A stretch of 8,226 nt of DNA from assembly GCA_030608985.1 (NCBI GenBank), contig JAUWDC010000030.1, positions 1-8,226 of the forward strand. The letters run 5' to 3'. Positions 1 through 6,575 of this stretch are shown piece after piece. The stretch is from Desulfobia sp. Lineage in GTDB: Bacteria > Desulfobacterota > Desulfobulbia > Desulfobulbales > SURF-16. The notes under the pieces are model-generated. The model saw nothing but the letters and a program-made list of their open reading frames with translations. It did no database searches and was not told the DNA's origin. How positions within the stretch are numbered: the first letter of the stretch is position 1; each line of letters opens with the position of its first letter. Both the position numbers and the translations under genes were made by a program.

Positions 1-134
1 ACACCCAACCCAGACAAACTGGAAAAGATCAAGATTTTAGGTATTAGAGCCTTAACAGTAGACTCTAATCTTTTGACTTTATTGTAATTCTTCAATTTCT
101 TGCCATAAATAACACGAAAATTATTTATAAGGCT
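1..134. other. AT-rich non-coding region downstream of mltB
   Basis: No convincing gene is seen here. On the minus strand this is the sequence following the lytic transglycosylase stop codon. It contains the left arm and interior of a 17-bp inverted repeat (38-54 with 128-144). It also holds a perfect all-AT hairpin, ATAAATAA at 105-112 against TTATTTAT at 121-128 with an 8-nt loop. A second short stem is possible between ATTAGAG (43-49) and CTCTAAT (63-69). None of these is followed by a clear run of T in either direction, so I do not call a rho-independent terminator. Bases 1-37 show no recognisable signal. Confidence 0.5.
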
Positions 135-144
135 CTAATACCTA
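38..144. repeat. Perfect 17-bp inverted repeat bounding a 107-bp MITE-like element
   Basis: The left arm TAGGTATTAGAGCCTTA (38-54) is the exact reverse complement of the right arm (128-144). The outermost dinucleotide on each side is TA. One reading is therefore a 103-bp element (40-142) with 15-bp terminal inverted repeats inserted at a TA target, as IS630/Tc1-mariner-type miniature elements do. The interior is AT-rich and has no reading frame of note. The right arm overlaps the final codons and the TAG stop of the lytic transglycosylase gene. The arms are certain from the sequence; the transposon reading is inference, and a long-range transcript hairpin is the alternative. Confidence 0.45.
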
Positions 145-1199
145 CCACCCAGTTTCTCTGCCAGTTCGGTGACCGCCATGGCATACCTGTTGGAATGGTT
201 CCAGGCGGTAATTGCTTGGAAATTCGGGTAGCCTGCCACATATCGCTTCTTGCCGTTCTTCAGTTCAAGACCGACAATGGTAAGCTTTTTATTTTCAGGT
301 GAAGGCGGCAGATCTCTTCCCTGTATTTTTACCACATCCTCACGGCTGACAAATCCTTTTCTCCCCTTCTCATAAGCAGCAACCAGCTCAGGACTTTTTA
401 AGGTATCACCGATTTCATGGTACACAGGGGCACCGAATTCCCAATGAAAACGACGCAGATAGTTGGCTATACTTGCCAATATATCAGGAATTGATTCCCA
501 GACGTCTCGTTTGCTGTCATTATCAAAATCAACAGCATACTCCCGGAAACTGGATGGAATAAACTGTGTCTGGCCAAATGCGCCGCCATACGATCCGGTC
601 ACACTGAGAGGGTCCACCTGGTTGTCGCGGCAGAGCAATAAATATTGAATAAGCTGCTTCCGGTAAAAGGTCCGGCGACGGGGATAGGCATCAAACATGG
701 TATTTAAAGTCTGAAACATGCTGAAAGCTCCTTTATGCCTACCGAAGCGGCTCTCAATTCCCCAAATGGCCACGACAGTCTCTCGTTCCACTCCCAGTTC
801 TTTCTCAACCTTGTCGAGTAGACGCTTATATTGGATCAACTTCAATTTACCCTCGGCAATCATTACTGCGGTAACAAAACGAGGATAATATTGATGGTAG
901 GGTTTCGCCTCCCACTGGGTATCCATTAATTCCAGCACGCGCCTTTTAATGGTAACTCCAGCAAAAAGTTTATCCAGTTCGGCCTGTGAAAAATTATGGC
1001 TTAAACGCAGTTCTTTATAGAGACCTTGATAGCGCTCAGATGTTGTATCAATACGCTGGCCGTCTGTTACCAGATCGGCGGCGAGGGGTTTGCTTTTTTC
1101 AGCGAAACAAATGACTGAGGATTGAGGACCGAGGACTGTGAGCATGACAACCATGCACATACAATAGGGTAACAACGTCCTGAGATAATATTTATTCAT
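135..1199 (-). CDS. mltB: Lytic murein transglycosylase, MltB-like (SLT_2 / GH103 family)
   Basis: This enzyme would cleave the MurNAc-GlcNAc bond of peptidoglycan in the periplasm, forming 1,6-anhydro-muramyl ends. At 354 residues it is full length for the family. The catalytic glutamate is probably E149 in IWGIESRFG. Other family landmarks follow in order: YGGAFGQTQFIPSSF (204-218), the DFDNDSKRDVW stretch (224-234), NYLRRFHW (246-253) and a C-terminal NFQAITAWNHSNRYAMAV (326-343). Residues 1-33 form a signal peptide with a probable AxA-like cut after CFA. C31 lacks a proper lipobox because Ile precedes it, so this is probably a soluble or loosely attached protein, unlike lipoprotein MltB. 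The ATG overlaps the end of the upstream DHH gene by 8 bp, with AAGGA about 10 nt upstream, which implies translational coupling. The last codons and stop fall in the 128-144 repeat arm. Family assignment is strong; MltB itself versus a paralogue is less certain. Confidence 0.9.
   Translation of the reverse strand: MNKYYLRTLLPYCMCMVVMLTVLGPQSSVICFAEKSKPLAADLVTDGQRIDTTSERYQGLYKELRLSHNFSQAELDKLFAGVTIKRRVLELMDTQWEAKPYHQYYPRFVTAVMIAEGKLKLIQYKRLLDKVEKELGVERETVVAIWGIESRFGRHKGAFSMFQTLNTMFDAYPRRRTFYRKQLIQYLLLCRDNQVDPLSVTGSYGGAFGQTQFIPSSFREYAVDFDNDSKRDVWESIPDILASIANYLRRFHWEFGAPVYHEIGDTLKSPELVAAYEKGRKGFVSREDVVKIQGRDLPPSPENKKLTIVGLELKNGKKRYVAGYPNFQAITAWNHSNRYAMAVTELAEKLGGRY
1113..1140. repeat. Heptanucleotide tandem repeat in the mltB signal-peptide region
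   Basis: Four consecutive 7-bp units on the plus strand read GACTGAG, GATTGAG, GACCGAG and GACTGTG. They lie inside the signal-peptide coding region of the lytic transglycosylase and encode part of VLGPQSSVI. Because 7 is not a multiple of 3, gain or loss of one unit would shift the reading frame. Related 7-bp arrays are found at 1200-1220 and 4512-4539. Confidence 0.75.
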
Positions 1200-2238
1200 C
1201 TGTCTTCTGTCCTTTATCCTCTGGCAGCCATTGTGTATGGAATGCCTTTAAGAAATCTTCGACCTGATCAGCCGGCAAGGCATTAATCCCTGCTGCTGCC
1301 TCACGACCTCCTCCTGTTGGAAATCTGCGGCAGAGATCCACCGCGCCCTGCTTGTTTTCCAAAGGAGCCCGTACGCTAACCAGGTAACTGCCATCACCGT
1401 TGTCAACCAGTAGAGCATTGGCTTTGTTTGTTTTCTCCCTGGCCTTTTCATTACTGAACACACCGGCAACCCTACGCGACCACGTTTCATTCGGCATTAA
1501 AAATACCCTGCCGGCTTCTGTTTCACTATGGGGTTCTATCGCCCTGGCCCTCGCCATATCATTGGTAAAGCCGTCTTTTAACCTGGCCAACACCTCTGAT
1601 GTATTATAAAAAACGATCGGATTGTTAAATGGCTGCACTGCCTTATAAAGTGCCTCAGGAGAATAATGAAGATCACTGACAATACGCCCATAGCCATTAT
1701 AGTTCATCAGTTCTCCCAGTTCCTGAAGAATAGCCAGTTCTTTAGAAGAAATATCCAGATCTTCAGCAGCCTGACGGCCAGCATCATAAAGATTATCCCC
1801 AAAAGCAGCGACCACTGCCCAAGCCTTATACCGACCGCCAAGGAGCTTATCAACAATGAGGCCGGTGCAGATGTCCGCCGAAGGATCAATGGTTGCATGA
1901 AGTTGAGGCGAATCAGGAATATCTCCGGCAAAATGATGATCAACATAGCAAAATCTGTTACCGCCAGAGAGAAGAGAGAGTAAATCTTCTTTATTACTGT
2001 CCATGGAGATATCAAGGACTGTAATATCGGCATCTGTGACAGATTTTTTTACCAGCCGGGCAAGGAGTTTGATATCGCGTTTGACTCCAGTGACAAGCTC
2101 AGCTTCCCGTGGTTCTGCCATACGCAGCTGATGCAGAGCGCAGATCCCGTCTGCATCACCATTAAAAACATCGTAGTTCATATTACAGAGCTCGTAATTT
2201 GATTTGTAAAATTGGCAAATTTCTTGGCTCATATCCAC
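1192..2238 (-). CDS. DHH/DHHA1-family phosphoesterase
   Basis: This is a cytoplasmic, probably Mn-dependent phosphohydrolase of the DHH superfamily (relatives include RecJ and NrnA nano-RNase), so short oligonucleotides or cyclic-dinucleotide products are possible substrates; the real substrate is unknown. Metal-binding motifs are visible in order: NGDADG with D28 and D30, VLDIS with D76, DHH at 100-102 and FGDN with D148. A C-terminal DHHA1 region ends in the glycine-rich TGGGREAAAGI (308-318), where Arg replaces the usual His of GGGH. The chosen start is GTG at 2238, which has AGAGG about 6 nt upstream. The recognisable domain begins only at M20 (ATG at 2181, weak GAG upstream), and that may be the true start; ATG at 2232 is another option. 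The gene follows lptD by 37 bp, and its TAA overlaps the start of mltB. Family is confident; the biological role is not. Confidence 0.85.
   Translation of the reverse strand: MDMSQEICQFYKSNYELCNMNYDVFNGDADGICALHQLRMAEPREAELVTGVKRDIKLLARLVKKSVTDADITVLDISMDSNKEDLLSLLSGGNRFCYVDHHFAGDIPDSPQLHATIDPSADICTGLIVDKLLGGRYKAWAVVAAFGDNLYDAGRQAAEDLDISSKELAILQELGELMNYNGYGRIVSDLHYSPEALYKAVQPFNNPIVFYNTSEVLARLKDGFTNDMARARAIEPHSETEAGRVFLMPNETWSRRVAGVFSNEKAREKTNKANALLVDNGDGSYLVSVRAPLENKQGAVDLCRRFPTGGGREAAAGINALPADQVEDFLKAFHTQWLPEDKGQKTDE
1200..1220. repeat. Heptanucleotide repeat at the dhh-mltB junction
   Basis: Three 7-bp units on the plus strand read CTGTCTT, CTGTCCT and TTATCCT. On the minus strand they encode the last residues of the DHH protein (tail DKGQKTDE) and also carry the AAGGA Shine-Dalgarno-like sequence for the lytic transglycosylase start at 1199. 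The unit resembles the reverse complement of the units at 4512-4539. Confidence 0.6.
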
Positions 2239-2275
2239 ATGTAACCTCTATGGAGATGAGCCGTTAGTTAACAGC

Positions 2276-4585
2276 TTACTTTATTTTTTCCTGAAGATCG
2301 AGCTCCCCTGCCCCTGATGAAAGCTTGACACCTCCGTCACCCAAATCACTGCTGAGACCTATGCCAAGAGTTTCTCCAAGTCCGACAAGAGAAAACATCA
2401 GCACCACACGATCATCGTCCGGTGTATCTTCAGCCCGAAGCTCTATGGCCCAGCAGTCTGGATGATAGACAATACCGATTGAAGAACGCACTGTCTCGTC
2501 AGTATCGAGAGAATGCGTAATATCGCCTTCCAGGTAAATGGTCTTTGTCAGTCTTGTCTGAAGGGCGGCATTTATTTGATCTATCTCGGTCTCTTTTTCG
2601 TACCGGTATTCAAGAAAGAACATGTCTCCCCGATTGGAGGTATACCTGCTATACAAATCATACCTGGTGATTCCTTTTCCGTACACACTGTAGTCTGTCT
2701 CGTACTTTAACTGCCAACGTGGTAAGGGATACATATCGAGCGTAAGAGCAATGTCGGAAAAAGGCCGACGCTTGTCATCTGGGCCAACCGTATCTCGTCT
2801 GGCCTCCCGGACATCATAATTCTGTGTAACTTTCAGGAAGCCAAGATATCGCTGCAACAGACTCCCTTCCGTATCTGTTCCGCCAGCCCAGAAAAAATTA
2901 TTCACCCCATACCTGAAAATATTTGTCCTGGTGAGTGTATCCACACTATCAATGTCCGGAAGCTCATCCTGCTGATTGACCGAGATATAGGCGTACTCCA
3001 ACTCTGGACGGATTGAATGCCTGAGCCATGAATAGCGTCCAAAACCGCCTTGATAATCCCGGGACAGGGTGGTTGCAATTTCTCCTTTCACATCCCATGA
3101 AGACCTGATCTGACTGCTGTCCGGCTCCCAATCCCATCCTGAACCATGTGCGTCAATACTATACAAAGTCTCTCTTACGCCTGTTGACAGGGTTCCTTCA
3201 ATCATTTGACCCAACGGCAAAGGCGAAACAATACGGGGATGGAGATCCAAGCGGTTTTGCCCAATTCCCTCTTCCGGGTAATAATTCACATAATTCCCAT
3301 TCCAGGTGAGATGCAGATCAGAACCAGGGATATTCATTACACCATCGTACACAAGGCGAGGTAACGTGTTAATTTCCGTCCCAACTATAGTGTCATCGTC
3401 TTTATCATTATCATCCACGCCGACCAGCTGGCCACCAAGAAAGGAGGAGCTGAATGTTTTACTTATATTGAGCGTTGAAGATCGATATGGCAGCGTCTGT
3501 TCATCAAGGCCGCGATTGAACTGGTTTAAAAATGTCCTGCTGCTCTCATCAAAACCGACGATGCTGCGTTCGAATTCCTGGAGATAATCACGGTCAGACA
3601 CCAGATCAACATCAAGTTTGGCGTTCAAATTATTACCAAAGTCATGGTCGATTTTACCTCGTATCCAGTAGCGATGCTGCTCTGTCCGCAGGTAGCCATC
3701 GTCTTTGTAGTCATCACCGATCTCATCTTCAGTCTTGTCATATTGATACGAAGCAGCCATTTTCCCCTGGGAATCATAGTCAGCGACATACCGCATTTCC
3801 ACTCCAGAGGTCATACCTCTCTTGGCAAGATATCCTGGATACAGGGTTATATCTGTACTCGGAGAGATGTTTATAAAATATGGCGTGATGAGTCCTGTGC
3901 CGTTACGGGTTGACTGCGAAAACTCAGGTAAGAGAAACCCTGTTTTTCTTTTTTGGTATATAGGGAAAGCCAGGTAGGGAGAATAGAAAACAGGAATTTC
4001 CTTAACCCGTAGTACTGTATGCTTAAAAACCGCTATGCCTTCCGTTTTGACCGTTGCTTCTGAAGAGCTGAATCTCCATGGTGATGATTTCCCTTCTTCA
4101 AGAGGACAGGTGGTAAATGAGGCGTTTTCGAAATGATAGGTTATTGGTCCGGTCTTCTCTGCTTTGTCTCCGGTGAAATGCAGGTTTGAGTCAGGGATGT
4201 AAAGGGTGGTATCGGTGAGTGTGGCAGTCTCATCATACAGATTAAACACCGCTTCTTCTGCCACCACATTCTCATTTGCCGATTGCATGGACAGGTTTCC
4301 ACGGGCACGCACAGTTCCCTTGTCAACATTATATTCTACCCAGTCAGCCTTGATCACCAGACCACTGCCCCCTTCCCCTTCAACACGCTTCATGACAACA
4401 CTTCCCTCGCCAATCACAATCTGCGGCTTGAGCTGACGGGTAATCCTGTCGGCGGTTATCTCCCAGGGAAGACTGCTTGCATCTGCAGCGAGTGAGAGGG
4501 TGCTACCAATCAGAAGACAAAGGACAGAGGACAGAAGACAAAAAGATGCCGGATGTTCTCTGATTAAAAACTTCGGCAGTCTCAT
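2276..4585 (-). CDS. lptD: LPS-assembly outer-membrane protein LptD (OstA/Imp)
   Basis: LptD, with the lipoprotein LptE, receives lipopolysaccharide from the periplasmic bridge and inserts it into the outer leaflet of the outer membrane. At 769 residues it is close to the usual family length. A signal peptide (about 1-33, probable cut after SLA) precedes an OstA/LptA-like beta-jellyroll (about 40-160: WEITADRITRQL, GEGSVVMKR, ADWVEYNVDKGTVRARGN). The large beta-barrel follows from about 195 (IPVFYSPYLAFPI, TGFLLPEFSQS) to the C terminus, rich in alternating aromatic strands. The mature protein has two cysteines, C160 (FTTCPLEEG) and C711 (HPDCWAIEL), placed like the N-domain-to-barrel disulfide of LptD. 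An acidic loop DDNDKDDD lies at 391-398. The ATG at 4585 has AAGGA about 10 nt upstream and follows ilvD by 43 bp, so co-transcription is likely. No partner lptE is visible here. Confidence 0.95.
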   Translation of the reverse strand: MRLPKFLIREHPASFCLLSSVLCLLIGSTLSLAADASSLPWEITADRITRQLKPQIVIGEGSVVMKRVEGEGGSGLVIKADWVEYNVDKGTVRARGNLSMQSANENVVAEEAVFNLYDETATLTDTTLYIPDSNLHFTGDKAEKTGPITYHFENASFTTCPLEEGKSSPWRFSSSEATVKTEGIAVFKHTVLRVKEIPVFYSPYLAFPIYQKRKTGFLLPEFSQSTRNGTGLITPYFINISPSTDITLYPGYLAKRGMTSGVEMRYVADYDSQGKMAASYQYDKTEDEIGDDYKDDGYLRTEQHRYWIRGKIDHDFGNNLNAKLDVDLVSDRDYLQEFERSIVGFDESSRTFLNQFNRGLDEQTLPYRSSTLNISKTFSSSFLGGQLVGVDDNDKDDDTIVGTEINTLPRLVYDGVMNIPGSDLHLTWNGNYVNYYPEEGIGQNRLDLHPRIVSPLPLGQMIEGTLSTGVRETLYSIDAHGSGWDWEPDSSQIRSSWDVKGEIATTLSRDYQGGFGRYSWLRHSIRPELEYAYISVNQQDELPDIDSVDTLTRTNIFRYGVNNFFWAGGTDTEGSLLQRYLGFLKVTQNYDVREARRDTVGPDDKRRPFSDIALTLDMYPLPRWQLKYETDYSVYGKGITRYDLYSRYTSNRGDMFFLEYRYEKETEIDQINAALQTRLTKTIYLEGDITHSLDTDETVRSSIGIVYHPDCWAIELRAEDTPDDDRVVLMFSLVGLGETLGIGLSSDLGDGGVKLSSGAGELDLQEKIK
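4512..4539. repeat. Heptanucleotide tandem repeat in the lptD signal-peptide region
   Basis: Four consecutive 7-bp units on the plus strand read AGAAGAC, AAAGGAC, AGAGGAC and AGAAGAC. On the minus strand they encode the CLLSSVLCL core of the LptD signal peptide. Gain or loss of a single unit would shift the frame. The pattern matches the same type of array found at 1113-1140 and 1200-1220. Confidence 0.75.
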
Positions 4586-4628
4586 CTAGCAGAATTCCTT
4601 ATGCAGGCAAAGACGGCGTTTCAACTTT

Positions 4629-6302
4629 TTATTCCTTTCCTACTCGAAGCACTGCTCCAGTACTTCCAGAAGTGACCATCTTGGCATACCTGGCGATATA
4701 TCCGGTTGTGATCTTTGGTTCAGGAGGCCGCCAGGACTCTTTACGCTTTGCAAGCTCGGCATCATCTACCTTCAGCTCCAGCAGCTTATTCGTGATATCC
4801 ACAATAATAGTATCTCCCTCCTGAACAAGGGCAATAGGGCCACCTACGGCTGCTTCCGGAGAAACATGGCCGATACAGGCACCCTGCGTACCGCCACTGA
4901 AACGACCATCAGTAATGAGGGCAACACTTTTACCGAGCCCCATACCAATGATGGCAGATGTCGGAGAAAGCATTTCCGGCATCCCAGGGCCGCCTTTGGG
5001 GCCACAATAACGGATAACAACGACATCTCCAGACTTAATCTTCCCGCCCAGGATTGCCGACTGTGCCTCTTCTTCAGAGTCAAATAGACGGGCCGGACCA
5101 CTGTGGCTCATCATCTCTTCTGCCACTGCTGACTGTTTGACGACTGCTCCATCCGGTGCAAGATTACCATACAAAACGGCAATACCGCCTACCTTATGAT
5201 ATGGATTATCCACCGGCCTGATTATTTCCCGATCCCGAACTTCAGCCCTGTTCAAATTATCTCCCAAAGTCCTACCAGTAACCGTCATTACATTCTGATG
5301 AAGCCCAGCCTTGGTGTTGAGCAGCTCCCGCATAACAGCCTGAACACCTCCTGCTTCATTAAGCTGCTGGAGGCTGTGTGAGCCACCCGGAATCAAGCTG
5401 CAGAGATGAGGAACCCTGCTGCTGACCTCATTAAATGTCTCCAAAGGAAGATCCACTCCAGCCTCGCCGGCTATTGCCGGAATATGGAGCACGGTATTTG
5501 TTGAACAGCCTAGAGCCATATCTACAGCCATGGCATTTTCAAAGGCTTCGCTTGTAGCAATATCCCGGGGCCGAATATCTTCATGGAACAAATTCATAAC
5601 AGCCATACCTGCCTGTTTCGCCAGCCTGATCCTGGCTGCAGCCACTGCCGGAATAGTCCCATTCCCTGGAAGGCCAAGGCCGAGAGCCTCTGTGAGACAG
5701 TTCATGGAGTTAGCGGTAAACATCCCAGAACAGGAACCGCATCCGGGGCACGCCTCATCTTCAAGCTCCTCCAACTCCGCCATGGTCATCGTTTTTGCCT
5801 TCACACGCCCGACACCCTCAAAAACACTGACCAGGTGAACATCATTCCCCCGGAATCTTCCGGTGAGCATGGGGCCGCCACTCACCATGACTGCCGGGAT
5901 ATTAAGGCGAAGCATGGCCATCAGCATGCCAGGAACAATTTTATCGCAGTTTGGAATGAGGACCATGGCGTCAAAAGGATGGGCCTGTCCCATGATCTCA
6001 ACGGAATCGGCAATGATCTCTCGACTGGCCAGGGAATACTTCATCCCCTTGTGGGCCATGGCAATTCCATCACAGACACCTATCGTGGCAAAAGAGATTG
6101 GTGTTCCACCAGCCATGCGTACACCCGTCTTGACTGCTTCGGCTATTTTATCAAGATGTATATGACCGGGAATTATTTCATTATGAGCATTTGCCACACC
6201 AATCAATGGCCGGCTTATCTCTTCATTGGTATATCCCATTGCTTTAAAAAGGGATCTATGCGGTGCCCGTTCCAACCCTTTAGTTATTGAATCACTTCGC
6301 AT
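4629..6302 (-). CDS. ilvD: Dihydroxy-acid dehydratase
   Basis: IlvD dehydrates 2,3-dihydroxy-isovalerate and 2,3-dihydroxy-3-methylvalerate to the 2-keto acids of valine/leucine and isoleucine synthesis, using an Fe-S cluster and Mg2+ in the cytoplasm. At 557 residues it is full length and spans the whole IlvD/Edd family. Candidate cluster ligands are C77 (GVCDGIAM), C119 ([10 protein letters not shown]) and C191 ([16 protein letters not shown]). E. coli IlvD has Asp where C77 stands. The early PGHIHLD segment lacks the PCN cysteine of the plant/mycobacterial type. Other landmarks are [12 protein letters not shown] (265-276), [14 protein letters not shown] (431-444) and the [20 protein letters not shown] region (465-484). 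The ATG at 6302 has a strong GAGGAG (6307-6312, minus strand) 4 nt upstream. It is the first gene of the minus-strand block and probably drives transcription into lptD. No other ilv or leu genes are present in the window. Confidence 0.97.
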   Translation of the reverse strand: MRSDSITKGLERAPHRSLFKAMGYTNEEISRPLIGVANAHNEIIPGHIHLDKIAEAVKTGVRMAGGTPISFATIGVCDGIAMAHKGMKYSLASREIIADSVEIMGQAHPFDAMVLIPNCDKIVPGMLMAMLRLNIPAVMVSGGPMLTGRFRGNDVHLVSVFEGVGRVKAKTMTMAELEELEDEACPGCGSCSGMFTANSMNCLTEALGLGLPGNGTIPAVAAARIRLAKQAGMAVMNLFHEDIRPRDIATSEAFENAMAVDMALGCSTNTVLHIPAIAGEAGVDLPLETFNEVSSRVPHLCSLIPGGSHSLQQLNEAGGVQAVMRELLNTKAGLHQNVMTVTGRTLGDNLNRAEVRDREIIRPVDNPYHKVGGIAVLYGNLAPDGAVVKQSAVAEEMMSHSGPARLFDSEEEAQSAILGGKIKSGDVVVIRYCGPKGGPGMPEMLSPTSAIIGMGLGKSVALITDGRFSGGTQGACIGHVSPEAAVGGPIALVQEGDTIIVDITNKLLELKVDDAELAKRKESWRPPEPKITTGYIARYAKMVTSGSTGAVLRVGKE

Positions 6303-6306
6303 TATT

Positions 6307-6312
6307 CTCCTC
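6307..6312 (-). promoter_or_regulatory. Shine-Dalgarno sequence of ilvD
   Basis: On the minus strand GAGGAG is followed by the 4-nt spacer AATA and then ATG at 6302. This is the best ribosome-binding site in the window and fixes the ilvD start. The spacer is slightly shorter than usual. Confidence 0.75.
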
Positions 6313-6314
6313 GT

Positions 6315-6340
6315 ATTGAGTTCATTGGGTTATTGAGTTG
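6315..6340. repeat. Short tandem ATTGAGTT repeats in the ilvD leader
   Basis: The plus strand shows three successive units, ATTGAGTTC, ATTGGGTT and ATTGAGTTG, followed by a decayed fourth (TTGAAATT). The units are 8-9 bp long and imperfect. They sit just upstream of the ilvD ribosome-binding site, in the presumed 5' leader. Confidence 0.6.
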
Positions 6341-6366
6341 TTGAAATTCTGTTAAGCACAATAACA

Positions 6367-6384
6367 CTACAAACGCTACAAACG
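6367..6384. repeat. Perfect 9-bp tandem duplication in the ilvD leader
   Basis: CTACAAACG occurs twice back to back at 6367-6375 and 6376-6384. Read on the minus strand, within a 24-codon open frame (6404 to 6330), it gives a repeated Val-Cys-Ser. Whether that small frame is translated is unknown. Confidence 0.7.
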
Positions 6385-6402
6385 CAAGCACTTGAAAGGG
6401 TC

Positions 6403-6432
6403 ATTTTTCCATTCTGGTCCAACGGGTGTCAA
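6403..6432 (-). promoter_or_regulatory. Tentative promoter for the ilvD operon
   Basis: The minus strand carries a perfect TTGACA -35 hexamer (6432-6427). Eighteen bases further is AAAAAT (6408-6403), a 4/6 match to TATAAT. This would start a transcript near 6396 with a leader of about 95 nt before ilvD. The -35 is clear but the -10 is poor, so the call is weak. Confidence 0.3.
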
Positions 6433-6440
6433 GGTAAAAC

Positions 6441-6456
6441 TGATAAAACTTTATCA
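6441..6456. promoter_or_regulatory. Operator-like palindrome TGATAAA-AC-TTTATCA
   Basis: Two perfectly complementary 7-bp arms are separated by 2 bp. The site lies in the middle of the divergent ilvD / radical SAM intergenic region, just upstream of the TTGACA on the minus strand, where a dimeric regulator could act on ilvD. It does not match the FNR/CRP spacing (TGAT-N4-ATCA), and I cannot assign a regulator. Confidence 0.45.
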
Positions 6457-6472
6457 TGCAGATTGCCAATGC

Positions 6473-6486
6473 TTGTATTAATACAA
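6473..6486. promoter_or_regulatory. Operator-like palindrome TTGTATTAATACAA
   Basis: This is a perfect 14-bp palindrome with no spacer. Its centre lies 31 bp from that of the neighbouring palindrome (6441-6456), about three helical turns. It overlaps the tentative -35 of the radical SAM gene. The TTGTAT...ATACAA half-sites recall GntR-type operators in general form only. Confidence 0.45.
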
Positions 6487-6501
6487 TTTTCCTGGTATTT
6501 A
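6473..6501 (+). promoter_or_regulatory. Tentative promoter for the radical SAM gene
   Basis: TTGTAT (6473-6478) is followed 17 bp later by TATTTA (6496-6501), preceded by TGG, which would form an extended -10 element. Each hexamer matches only about half of the consensus. The start of transcription would fall near 6508, giving a leader of about 70 nt. Low certainty. Confidence 0.25.
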
Positions 6502-6575
6502 CAACCAGCTACGCATATTTTTCATGCATTAAATAGAGGAAAATCGAGAGCATCTTTTCAGGATACCTTTTTTAA

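Noticed and set aside
105..128. AT-only hairpin as terminator of mltB
   Set aside because: All pairs are A-T and no T-run follows the stem, so it would be a poor terminator.
3532..3876. Plus-strand frame of 114 codons inside lptD
   Set aside because: Antisense to a continuous, well-recognised LptD, with no domain and no translation signal.
5583..6290. Open frame of 235 codons on the plus strand
   Set aside because: It lies wholly antisense to the clearly conserved ilvD, has no plausible ribosome-binding site and shows no recognisable domain; it is a shadow of the ilvD codon pattern.
6330..6404. Classical ilv attenuator with leader peptide and terminator
   Set aside because: Only about 27 nt separate the mini-frame stop from the ilvD start, leaving no space for terminator and antiterminator stems.
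6441..6456. FNR- or CRP-type binding site
   Set aside because: The TGAT and ATCA halves are separated by 8 bp instead of 4 to 6, so it does not fit the known site geometry.
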